The notes under the pieces: model-generated | What the model was told of the DNA's origin: nothing | Seen by the model: only the letters and a program-made list of their open reading frames with translations | Databases searched by the model: none | Part shown: positions 1 to 6,147 of the stretch, in pieces | How positions within the stretch are numbered: the first letter of the stretch is position 1 | How the letters are laid out: the number at the start of each line of letters is the position of its first letter | Assembly (NCBI GenBank): GCA_021296015.1 | Contig: JAGWBG010000031.1 | Coordinates: forward strand, 1-9,448 | Reading direction: 5' to 3' | DNA: 9,448 nucleotides | DNA from: Dehalococcoidia bacterium | Lineage (GTDB): Bacteria > Chloroflexota > Dehalococcoidia > Lucifugimonadales > JAGWBF01 | Made by a program: the position numbers and the translations under genes

Positions 1-2162
1 TCCAAAAAATGCTTCAAAACCCGATGCGAGTCGTCGAAATGCAAAAGGCGGAGGACGAGATTCACGGGCTTGAGCACTTTTGGCAGATCATAAATGGGAA
101 TTGGCAGATCTTTAGAAACTACTTCGGTGACAAGCAACGCGCAGAAGTATTTCTCCAAGAAATCGCTGAGTTGCGGCACAATCTGGCACACCGGATGGGG
201 CATCATATATTGCTGAAAAGCGATCTAATTCGCATCATGGGAAATTGTCGAATAGTGTTGTCTGCCTTGGACTCGCCAACCTCTGATAAATTCGCCGAGG
301 TAGTCGATTCATTGATCGCCGGCGGTTCGCCGTGGGGAAGGTCTCTCGACGGGCATCTTCCTCCCGGTGACGAGATTTACAGTGAATTCGTTGGAAGACC
401 TGGGGAACTGAACAAATTATCGAACTGGTTGGCTTCTGACAGCCCTCAGGTTCTAGTTTGGGGGTATGGCGGTGCGGGGAAGAGCGCCTTGGCGTATAAA
501 TTTGCACGGGATATCAAAGAAGGATCAGGAGAAGGTTTGATAGCAGTCGGTTGGATCAGCGCGAAGAAATCAGAATATGTTGAAGGAATTGTAAAAGAGC
601 GGTCCGCAGACTTTGGGAATATGCATAGTTTCGTTTCAGCTATTTGGTCTGCGCTGTATGGCACCGACGACCTTCCGGAAACCTTGGACCCCGTGGCACT
701 TATCCGCGAACTCAAAGCAATGCCTATGTTGCTGATAGTCGATGACTTTGACACAATCTCGGAGGACGAAATCCCCAGCGAATTTCTCCTTCATGAGCTG
801 AGAAACACTCCGACTAGAGTGATATACACTTCCCGACGCCGCGTGCCTGGAATAAGAAATCTCGAAGTTCCACCCTTTACTGTACAAGAATTGGAAGAGT
901 TCGTCTCGAACCGTTCAGAAGTTTACGGTGCTGACAGAGAATTATGCTTAAAGCGTGTCCAGGGTATCAGGAGCGTCACTGATGGTTATCCGTTGTTTGT
1001 TGATGACCTTATCCATCACGCTGCGTTGGTCGGCGTAGATTCAGCTTTGGAAAATTGGGGTAAGAGGAAAGGAGACGCCGCGCGGGAGTACGCATTAAGG
1101 AGACAGGTGGAGTATTTGGGCCACAGTTCAGGTGAAGTATTGATCGCGCTCTCGATATCCAATCGAGCGTTAATCCCTGTGGAAATATCTAACATAGCAG
1201 GATTGACGGATGCTGATGTAGACGCCGGCTTACAAGAGTTACTAAATTGGCGGATGGTCAATCGGGCTACCATAGATGGTTCTCCTTCCCCCGCGTACAG
1301 AATGAATGCAAACACTCGTCGCCTCGTCCATCAAACCTACCGAGACGACAATCGACTAAAGACTTTTTCTGCTTCTTTTAATGCACTTAGCGGTGAACGT
1401 GTACCAGAAGCAAAGAAGTATGCAATAGGCAAAGTGATAAATCTAACCAAAGAGAAACTTAGAAATTCCTTCGCCTCCGCTAGAGACTATCTAGAGGAAA
1501 GCATGACCGGTGAACTAGCGGATTCCCCTGACCTGTATGGCGTTTTGGGTTGGATGTACTCAAACCAGCAGCCATTGGAATCGTATTATGTTCGTGCGAC
1601 AGAGGCATTTGAACGGTCACACTCTCTCGGCTCATCCAAGATTGACACCTATTATCACTGGTTGACCATGGAAAAGAACGTCGCGGAATCTATGATAGAA
1701 GATGCTCAAGAGATCGGGGTGACGACCGATGCCATTGCACAACAGTGGAAGAATTGCGAGCAGGTCGCCGAATCGGGCGTACGCCGTTGTGGTATCTCTC
1801 AGTTACTGTGCTACTGGGCTGGGTATGCTGCCAGCAGAGAAGCTAAAGCGAGAGAATACGCGCAAAATTTTACGTACGCACAGGGTGGTTACGCACGATC
1901 AAAGGACTGGTTCGAACAAGCCTTAAGCGGTCCTATTTCGGATGTTGCTAACATCCCCCGAGGCTCGATATACCGGGGATTGGTGTTGGCATGTGAAGGA
2001 TTGGGAGATTTGCCGGAGCTACGTCGATATCTCTTGGAGTGGTTCAGGTTCTCAGGGCCTAGTCCTCATCTGCAGGCCGAATACCGACGCATGGTCAGGA
2101 GAGAGTCATCGCTTTGGGATATTCCCGAGTTACGCCAACTGCTGGCAGTCCCAACTTACTGA
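1..2162 (+). CDS. HEPN-STAND NTPase, NLR-like putative defence protein (5' end beyond window)
   Basis: The frame is open to the left edge, so the ATG at position 9 may be internal; numbering below counts from it. Residues about 20-90 resemble the second half of a Swt1-type HEPN domain (FWQIINGNWQIF, then RHNLAH at 56-61, fitting the HEPN R-x4-H ribonuclease motif). A STAND/NB-ARC-like NTPase follows: Walker A GYGGAGKS (152-159), Walker B LLIVDDFD (241-248), a sensor-like TSRRR (274-278) and a GYPL motif (326-329). Residues about 360-450 look like a winged-helix region. The rest to 717 is helical and TPR-like, a plausible sensor. By family knowledge, such proteins oligomerise on ligand binding and activate the N-terminal effector, here probably RNA cleavage. 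No partner gene is visible; the next gene is on the opposite strand. The gene is clearly more AT-rich than its neighbours and uses TTA and AGA codons freely, suggesting transfer. Architecture is well supported; the defence role is inferred. Confidence 0.82.
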   Translation, partial: QKMLQNPMRVVEMQKAEDEIHGLEHFWQIINGNWQIFRNYFGDKQRAEVFLQEIAELRHNLAHRMGHHILLKSDLIRIMGNCRIVLSALDSPTSDKFAEVVDSLIAGGSPWGRSLDGHLPPGDEIYSEFVGRPGELNKLSNWLASDSPQVLVWGYGGAGKSALAYKFARDIKEGSGEGLIAVGWISAKKSEYVEGIVKERSADFGNMHSFVSAIWSALYGTDDLPETLDPVALIRELKAMPMLLIVDDFDTISEDEIPSEFLLHELRNTPTRVIYTSRRRVPGIRNLEVPPFTVQELEEFVSNRSEVYGADRELCLKRVQGIRSVTDGYPLFVDDLIHHAALVGVDSALENWGKRKGDAAREYALRRQVEYLGHSSGEVLIALSISNRALIPVEISNIAGLTDADVDAGLQELLNWRMVNRATIDGSPSPAYRMNANTRRLVHQTYRDDNRLKTFSASFNALSGERVPEAKKYAIGKVINLTKEKLRNSFASARDYLEESMTGELADSPDLYGVLGWMYSNQQPLESYYVRATEAFERSHSLGSSKIDTYYHWLTMEKNVAESMIEDAQEIGVTTDAIAQQWKNCEQVAESGVRRCGISQLLCYWAGYAASREAKAREYAQNFTYAQGGYARSKDWFEQALSGPISDVANIPRGSIYRGLVLACEGLGDLPELRRYLLEWFRFSGPSPHLQAEYRRMVRRESSLWDIPELRQLLAVPTY

Positions 2163-2210
2163 GCGTTGGGAGCCATTATAAGATACCCAACAGAGGGACT
2201 GTTTCTAGCC

Positions 2211-2234
2211 AAGGGCAGCCGCGCAGTTGCCCTT
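2211..2234. terminator. Hairpin between convergent genes, possible terminator without T-tract
   Basis: AAGGGCAGC (2211-2219) pairs with GTTGCCCTT (2226-2234), including one G-T wobble, around a 6-base loop. It lies in the 114-base gap between the end of the plus-strand STAND gene and the end of the minus-strand interrupted gene, where a terminator for either would be expected. Neither side carries a run of T, so intrinsic termination is doubtful. A second weaker repeat, GTTGGG (2165-2170) with CCCAAC (2186-2191), follows the STAND stop directly. Nothing else is visible in the gap. Confidence 0.3.
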
Positions 2235-2276
2235 ACAGGTCCTACACCTCCGGCAGCAGAGGCGCTGAACCTCCAG

Positions 2277-2645
2277 CTAGAGATTGTCGCTGCCCGAGCC
2301 TCTCTGCATTCGGGCCTCTTCCAGAAGCCTCTCCAGCAGAACGTAGGACTCCTTCTTCCTGAAGTCGAGGCACGATATGGAGATGGCCCGCCAAAGGACT
2401 CCGGTAGACACCCTGGCCTCCACGGACTCCCCCAACGGGGGCACCTCCACACCCAGGGCCTCGGCCATATAGTGGGCGGCCCTCATGCCCGAGCGGTTTA
2501 TGTAGCATTTGGTAAGGGCCTTCCTACCCTAGTGGAGCAAGGTTACGCATTCACCAGCCTGACGTATGGTTACACGAACGTGGGCCCTGGGTACGGATAT
2601 GACCTCGTCGGCGTACTCCAGGGCCCTCTTGCGACTTACAGACAT
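2277..2645 (-). pseudogene. Small unrecognised gene after sulfite reductase, interrupted by in-frame TAG
   Basis: Reading leftwards, an ATG at 2645 is preceded by GGAGG with good spacing and starts 8 bases after the sulfite reductase stop, so translation is probably coupled. The frame gives 38 codons (MSVSRKRALEYADEVISV... to ...ECVTLLH), then TAG at 2531-2529, then 83 sense codons in the same frame (GRKALTKCYINRSGMRAAHY... to ...QRGSGSDNL) and a TAG at 2279-2277. Both halves read like real protein and share codon bias with the genes to the right. The only start after the stop is ATG at 2486, which has no ribosome site. A single nonsense change in a 122-codon gene is the simplest reading. Readthrough or a sequencing error are alternatives. 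I do not recognise the family. The downstream position suggests co-expression with sulfur assimilation, nothing more. Confidence 0.6.
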
Positions 2646-2653
2646 AGCGCCTC

Positions 2654-4501
2654 CTAGACGGCGCACTCCCCTTCGCCGCGCTCCAGCTTGTAGACTTCCG
2701 TCTTTGACCAGTCCATGTACAGGTCTGCGGAATCGGGACCCAGGGGGGCCACATCTTTGTAACGGGCCGCTATTTCCTCGATTGGCTTGGTGCCAACCCT
2801 GTCAAGGAACTGGTTGAACTCCTCACTACTGTCCTGGCGATTTTCCTTGTAGAAGCCAGCGATGTCCTTTATCACTTCAGGCACTCGCTTGGCTGGGACT
2901 TTCACACCGGGCAGACGCTGGCCGAAGCGAGTGTCTTCGTGTCTTTTATCACCGTAGTTCCCACCCAAGAACATCTCATAAGCGGGAAGCTGCACACCAC
3001 CGGGCCCTTTCATGGCCGCGCCGTGGAACCCAATGTTGGCGATATGATGCAGGCCGCAACCGTTGGGGCAGCCGCTCATCTTGATGTGCATTTTCTTTAC
3101 CATCGGGTCTTCCAGCAGTCCGTTCCAGGAATCCAGCGCATCTCTGATGGCGTCTCCCAGACCCATTGAAGAAGTGATACCCAGCTTACAGCTATCGGTG
3201 CCCGGGCAGGATACAACGTCGGTAATGGTGTGGGCCTCGGCATCCACCAGACCGATTTCCTTGAGGGCCTTCCACACGTCATATAGATAGGCTTCAGGGA
3301 CCCAGCGCAGGGCCAGATTCTGCTCCTGGGTGGTGCGTGCCCTGCCACCCGTGTACTTCCGTACGATGTCAGCCAGCGCATGGAACTGATTGATGTAGAT
3401 GTCGCCCAGGGGCAATTTAACGTGGGCTACATAGTAACCTGCCTGCTTCTGCTCGAAGGTATTCGTGTTCCTCCAGTAAAGGAACTCCGGCGGGGGTTCG
3501 TGGCCGTTGCTACCGGCAGCCGGAGGCTGAGGTGGAGTTTCGTTATGAATCTCCTCCACGTCCATCAAGGGAATGGGGTCTATGGGGCCTATCGCCTTTA
3601 GCTCCTCATCCACCAACTCCTTGAAGGCATCGAAGCCGATGCGGTCTATAAGCACCTTGATACGTGCCATCATGCGGTTCTTCCGAAGCATTTCCGCCTT
3701 ATCGAAGACCCGCCACAGGGCCTCCGCTACTCTCAGATAGTCCTGCTCAGGCACGAAATCGTAGAGGACCTTGCCCAAGCGGGGCATGATTGACGTGGCA
3801 CCGCCCACCATCACCTTGAAGCCCCGCACCTGGACTCCGTTCTCTTCCCTGACCTGGGCTATGTAAGACAAATCGTGGACGGCGGAGGCCACGGTGTCAT
3901 GGTCTGCACAGCCGGTAAAAGAAGTCTTGAATTTCCGGGGGAAATTCTGTGTCACGGCGTGGCGGACGGCAAATCGCACGTAGGCCGCCAGATAGGGGGT
4001 GATGTCAAACACCTCGTCGTGACAGACCCCGGCAGTGGGTGAGCCTACCACGTTTCGCACCGTGTTGCCGCAGGCCTCCCGTGTGGAAAGGCCCACTTCT
4101 CCCAGAAGGCGCAGAGCGTCAGGAGTGTCCTCAAGGGGAATGTGGTGGAACTGCACGTTCTCGCGCGTGGTAACGTGGCCTTTCTTCAATGGCGCGTATC
4201 TCTCTGCCATCTCTCCCAGGGCCTCAAGGGACTCGGGGGTGAGGATACCACCGGGTATCTTGACCCGAATCATCTGGGCATCGGGCTGGCGCTGGCCGTA
4301 AACCCCCTGGCGGAGCCTGAAGGGCATGAACTGGGTAGGCTCTCGCTCCCCCGCTCTGAAGGCCCTTATCTCATCCTCAAGGTTTACTATCTCTTCATCT
4401 ATGTAGGGTATGATGCCCTTGGAGCTTTGGGCCAGCTTCATACTCTCTCGATGGATGTCTTCCTGTCGAACCGTTTTGGTACGTCCTACTCCGCTGCTCA
4501 C
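2654..4501 (-). CDS. sir: Assimilatory sulfite reductase, siroheme/[4Fe-4S], ferredoxin type (nitrite/sulfite reductase family)
   Basis: The enzyme reduces sulfite to sulfide with six electrons, probably from ferredoxin, for cysteine synthesis in the cytoplasm. From the GTG start it has 615 residues, normal for the SirA/NirA family, with the usual two-fold repeat of ferredoxin-like and siroheme domains. The cluster/siroheme ligands are C-x5-C (SCPGTDSC, C432 and C438) and C-x3-C (GCPNGC, C478 and C482). Anion-binding basic residues fit TTRENVQ (R113), R149 and KFK (K190, K192). Tyr68 (GVYGQRQP) and Cys144 (ACGNTVRN) match the Tyr-Cys pair recalled for mycobacterial SirA and lacking in plant nitrite reductases, which favours sulfite. 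A Pro-rich linker lies near 322-340. The start is GTG at 4501, with AGGAGG six bases upstream. An in-frame ATG at 4540 lies inside the terminator stem and is rejected. The Cys/Met attenuator upstream supports the sulfur role. Confidence 0.93.
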   Translation of the reverse strand: MSSGVGRTKTVRQEDIHRESMKLAQSSKGIIPYIDEEIVNLEDEIRAFRAGEREPTQFMPFRLRQGVYGQRQPDAQMIRVKIPGGILTPESLEALGEMAERYAPLKKGHVTTRENVQFHHIPLEDTPDALRLLGEVGLSTREACGNTVRNVVGSPTAGVCHDEVFDITPYLAAYVRFAVRHAVTQNFPRKFKTSFTGCADHDTVASAVHDLSYIAQVREENGVQVRGFKVMVGGATSIMPRLGKVLYDFVPEQDYLRVAEALWRVFDKAEMLRKNRMMARIKVLIDRIGFDAFKELVDEELKAIGPIDPIPLMDVEEIHNETPPQPPAAGSNGHEPPPEFLYWRNTNTFEQKQAGYYVAHVKLPLGDIYINQFHALADIVRKYTGGRARTTQEQNLALRWVPEAYLYDVWKALKEIGLVDAEAHTITDVVSCPGTDSCKLGITSSMGLGDAIRDALDSWNGLLEDPMVKKMHIKMSGCPNGCGLHHIANIGFHGAAMKGPGGVQLPAYEMFLGGNYGDKRHEDTRFGQRLPGVKVPAKRVPEVIKDIAGFYKENRQDSSEEFNQFLDRVGTKPIEEIAARYKDVAPLGPDSADLYMDWSKTEVYKLERGEGECAV

Positions 4502-4507
4502 CGCGAT

Positions 4508-4513
4508 CCTCCT
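4508..4513 (-). promoter_or_regulatory. Shine-Dalgarno AGGAGG that fixes the sulfite reductase start
   Basis: AGGAGG on the minus strand, followed by a 6-base spacer (ATCGCG) and GTG at 4501. It is a full match to the anti-Shine-Dalgarno sequence and decides for GTG 4501 over the upstream ATG at 4540. It lies downstream of the terminator, so only transcripts that pass the attenuator carry it. Confidence 0.85.
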
Positions 4514-4518
4514 GAACC

Positions 4519-4567
4519 GGACAAAATAAACTGCGCCCATAGATAGACGAGTCTTCTATGGGCGCAG
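4519..4567 (-). terminator. Intrinsic terminator inside the sulfite reductase leader (attenuator)
   Basis: On the minus strand, CTGCGCCCATAGA (4567-4555) and TCTATGGGCGCAG (4543-4531) form a perfect 13-bp stem with an 11-base loop. TTTATTTTGT (4530-4521) follows at once. This is a strong Rho-independent terminator shape. It lies between a good promoter and the reductase ribosome site, so it acts within the leader rather than at an operon end. Its 5' arm overlaps the 3' partner of the antiterminator pairing. It might also stop readthrough from the aminotransferase gene upstream. Confidence 0.88.
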
Positions 4568-4599
4568 ACGTTTACCTGAGGTTATAGTTGTCTGCCCCC
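4560..4599 (-). promoter_or_regulatory. Antiterminator pairing competing with terminator and first hairpin
   Basis: GGGGGCAGAC (4599-4590) can pair with GTCTGCGCCC (4569-4560): nine of ten positions match, with one G-G mismatch and six continuous pairs GCAGAC/GTCTGC. The first strand includes the 3' arm of the upstream hairpin and the second includes the 5' arm of the terminator, so this fold excludes both. The loop is 20 bases. This is the region 2:3 pairing expected in a translation-coupled attenuator. It is deduced by eye, not folded by program. Confidence 0.75.
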
Positions 4600-4613
4600 T
4601 AGTTCAGGGGGCA
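4593..4613 (-). promoter_or_regulatory. Leader hairpin 1 (pause/anti-antiterminator) with leader stop at its loop/stem junction
   Basis: TGCCCCCT (4613-4606), loop GAACT (4605-4601) and AGGGGGCA (4600-4593) form a perfect 8-bp GC-rich hairpin. Its 5' arm begins with the last Cys codon of the leader peptide. The peptide's TAG (4601-4599) takes the last loop base and the first two stem bases. Formed, it ties up the 3' arm needed for the antiterminator and leaves the terminator free to fold. A ribosome stalled at the Cys codons would keep it open. Confidence 0.8.
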
Positions 4614-4649
4614 CATACACAGATGAAAGAGGTCGTCTTCAAATCTCAT
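4599..4649 (-). CDS. Cys-Met-Cys leader peptide of the sulfite reductase attenuator
   Basis: ATG at 4649 opens a 16-codon frame, MRFEDDLFHLCMCPLN, ending in TAG at 4601-4599. Codons 11-13 are UGU-AUG-UGC (Cys-Met-Cys), the two sulfur amino acids that depend on sulfide from the downstream reductase. The run sits just before and inside hairpin 1. The expected transcription start lies only about 1-4 bases upstream and no Shine-Dalgarno is present, so the message is probably leaderless or nearly so. The inferred role is to measure charged tRNA-Cys/tRNA-Met. Stalling opens hairpin 1, lets the antiterminator form and allows transcription. Smooth translation to the stop covers the 3' arm and lets the terminator form. 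Cysteine-rich leader ORFs in front of sulfur genes are known in actinobacteria; this one differs in having an evident terminator/antiterminator pair. Translation itself is not shown by sequence. Confidence 0.75.
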   Translation of the reverse strand: MRFEDDLFHLCMCPLN

Positions 4650-4658
4650 TGCTGAGAT

Positions 4659-4687
4659 AGTCTATCTTCAATCTATACAACTGTCAA
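4659..4687 (-). promoter_or_regulatory. Sigma70-type promoter of the sulfite reductase leader transcript
   Basis: A perfect -35 TTGACA (4687-4682), a 17-base spacer and a -10 TAGACT (4664-4659, four of six consensus bases). The start of transcription is expected near 4653-4650, so the leader is about 150 bases long to the reductase GTG and begins almost at the leader-peptide ATG. Confidence 0.75.
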
Positions 4688-4698
4688 GTGGTTGCCTG

Positions 4699-4716
4699 AG
4701 GAATATGGATATTCCT
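4699..4716. promoter_or_regulatory. Perfect inverted repeat upstream of the -35, operator candidate
   Basis: AGGAATAT (4699-4706), two bases, ATATTCCT (4709-4716): a perfect 8-base dyad, centred about 20 bases upstream of the sulfite reductase -35. It also lies 22 bases past the stop of the aminotransferase gene. The near-zero loop and the lack of a T-run make it a poor terminator and a better fit for a dimeric regulator's binding site, possibly a second sulfur-dependent control. No regulator gene is in the window, so this is inference. Confidence 0.45.
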
Positions 4717-4737
4717 ATGGTCAGAGTATCAAGCGAT

Positions 4738-6102
4738 CTAGCAGAAATTGGTGTAGTCAATAGAATTCAACACCCTCTGCATGGTGGTCACGAAGTCGTC
4801 AATCTCACTCTCCCCTATAGCTACCGACAGGCAGCCTGCGCCGCGAGGGTCCATAACTATTCCCTCGTTCAGCATACCGAGGAATATCTGATGTCTGAGG
4901 GCGGTGTTTCCCCTCTGAGCGTCTCGATAATTATTCACCGGCTCGCCTGTCAAGTGAACGCCGAACAGAGAGCCAAGTCCCGTTATCCGGGCTGGCAACT
5001 CCATGTCTATGAACAGTTCCTCCAGGTTGCGGCGCAGCTTGTCTCCCAGGCGGGCCAGATTTCCGTATTCTTCCGAAGTAAGTTGCTCAAGAGTGGCGGC
5101 GCCAGCGACCAGGCTCATGGGGTTAGCGTTGAACGAGCCACCATGATGTATTGCGGGCCTGCCAGGGACGGGGTCGAACAGGGCCATTACGTCGGCCCGG
5201 CCGCCAAAGACGCCCAGAGGCAGGCCGCCACCTATCATCTTCCCCAGACAGGTGAGGTCCGGGGTTACGCCATAATATTCCTGCGCGCCACCCGGGGCCA
5301 GCCGGTAGGTTATTACCTCATCGAAAATCAGCAGCACTCCCAGCTTCCGAGTAACTTCCCGCAGGGTATCAAGGTATTCTTGGGTGGCAGGAATCATGCC
5401 GGCAGAGCCCATTACAGGCTCCACAATGACGGATGATATTTCATCGCCGTGCTCCTCGATGATGCGCCGCGCCCCGTTGGGGTCGTTGAAAGGCATAATC
5501 ACAACGTCCTGGAAGACCGCCCCCGGTATACCTTCCACGTGTTGCAGGCCGATGGGCCGGTCCTGGGAGCCTGCCTGTTGGGGGTCGGGTGCGATGCTGA
5601 TCTCCATAGTGTCGTGGGTGCCGTGGAAGGCTCCCTCGGCCTTTACCACCTTCGGCCTTCCGGTAAACGCACGCGCAGCACGAATGGCGTTCATAGTGGC
5701 CTCGGTGCCCGAGTTGGCGAACCGCACCCTCTCCATGGAAGGGGTCCGCTCACATATCATTTGGGCCAAGCGTATCTGCGGCTCTGTTGGCCCGGGGAAG
5801 CAGGTCCCCATCTCTATCTGTTCCCCTAAAGCCCTCTTCACCTCGGGGTGCCCGTACCCCAGGATAAGGCTGGTGTGGTTGCATGTGAAGTCAAGGAACC
5901 GGTTGCCGTCGGCATCGTAGAGATAGCAGCCCTCGCCCCTTGCGAAGAACATGGGGTAAGGGGTGTAGTATATGGTGCTGCGCGAGTCCCCTCCCGGCAG
6001 GTACTCCCGGGCCTTCAGGTTCATGCTATGAGATACCGCCGTCCTCGACTGGTAAGCCTCTTCAGGGACGGATCCACCGTTGGATTTCGCAACTCTAGCC
6101 AT
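4738..6102 (-). CDS. Class III PLP aminotransferase, beta-amino-acid / glutamate-semialdehyde-aminomutase-like
   Basis: A 454-residue fold-type I PLP enzyme that moves an amino group between an amino acid and a keto acid in the cytoplasm. Visible motifs are SGTEA (131-135, phosphate binding), FDEV with D261 (pyridine nitrogen) and LGKMIGGG with K288 as the Schiff-base lysine. It is often annotated as HemL-like, but the aminomutase hallmarks are missing: the WGPMILGH stretch reads NHTSLILGY. The N-terminal GGDSRS (R41), APGG after the Asp motif, and FGGRADVMALFDP closely resemble beta-phenylalanine aminotransferase of Variovorax as I recall it; there the Arg of NSRS binds the substrate carboxylate. 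A beta-amino acid is therefore the better guess. The start is supported by AAGGAG before ATG 6102. It follows the methyltransferase gene by 45 bases in one operon. Confidence 0.85.
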   Translation of the reverse strand: MARVAKSNGGSVPEEAYQSRTAVSHSMNLKAREYLPGGDSRSTIYYTPYPMFFARGEGCYLYDADGNRFLDFTCNHTSLILGYGHPEVKRALGEQIEMGTCFPGPTEPQIRLAQMICERTPSMERVRFANSGTEATMNAIRAARAFTGRPKVVKAEGAFHGTHDTMEISIAPDPQQAGSQDRPIGLQHVEGIPGAVFQDVVIMPFNDPNGARRIIEEHGDEISSVIVEPVMGSAGMIPATQEYLDTLREVTRKLGVLLIFDEVITYRLAPGGAQEYYGVTPDLTCLGKMIGGGLPLGVFGGRADVMALFDPVPGRPAIHHGGSFNANPMSLVAGAATLEQLTSEEYGNLARLGDKLRRNLEELFIDMELPARITGLGSLFGVHLTGEPVNNYRDAQRGNTALRHQIFLGMLNEGIVMDPRGAGCLSVAIGESEIDDFVTTMQRVLNSIDYTNFC

Positions 6103-6147
6103 GTCATATCTCCTTAGTTCGAGTGGGACTCTTCTGACGGCGAAGGT

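Noticed and set aside
2175..2180. TATAAT on the minus strand as a promoter.
   Set aside because: The hexamer 17 bases upstream (AACAGT) is not a -35, and transcription would only run antisense into the end of the STAND gene.
2529..2531. UAG decoded as pyrrolysine.
   Set aside because: Nothing in the window suggests a pyl system, the host protein is not a methylamine methyltransferase, and several genes here use TAG as their ordinary stop, including sir, hemQ and the dehydrogenase.
2166..2657. 163-codon plus-strand frame after the STAND gene, which could be taken as its partner.
   Set aside because: It lies opposite the interrupted minus-strand gene and the sulfite reductase end, its sequence is low in sense, and the minus frame has a ribosome site and better protein character.
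4502..4540. In-frame ATG at 4540 as the sulfite reductase start, adding 13 residues.
   Set aside because: The ATG lies in the 3' arm of the terminator stem and has no ribosome site, whereas GTG 4501 has AGGAGG at ideal spacing.
4502..4652. SAM riboswitch or T-box in the sulfite reductase leader.
   Set aside because: The leader is too short for a T-box with its terminator, shows no T-box sequence or kink-turn SAM-I core, and is fully explained by a translated Cys-codon attenuator.
4705..5436. Long open frame on the plus strand opposite the aminotransferase.
   Set aside because: It mirrors the codon structure of the strongly supported aminotransferase, has no recognisable domain and no ribosome site. 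It is a shadow frame.
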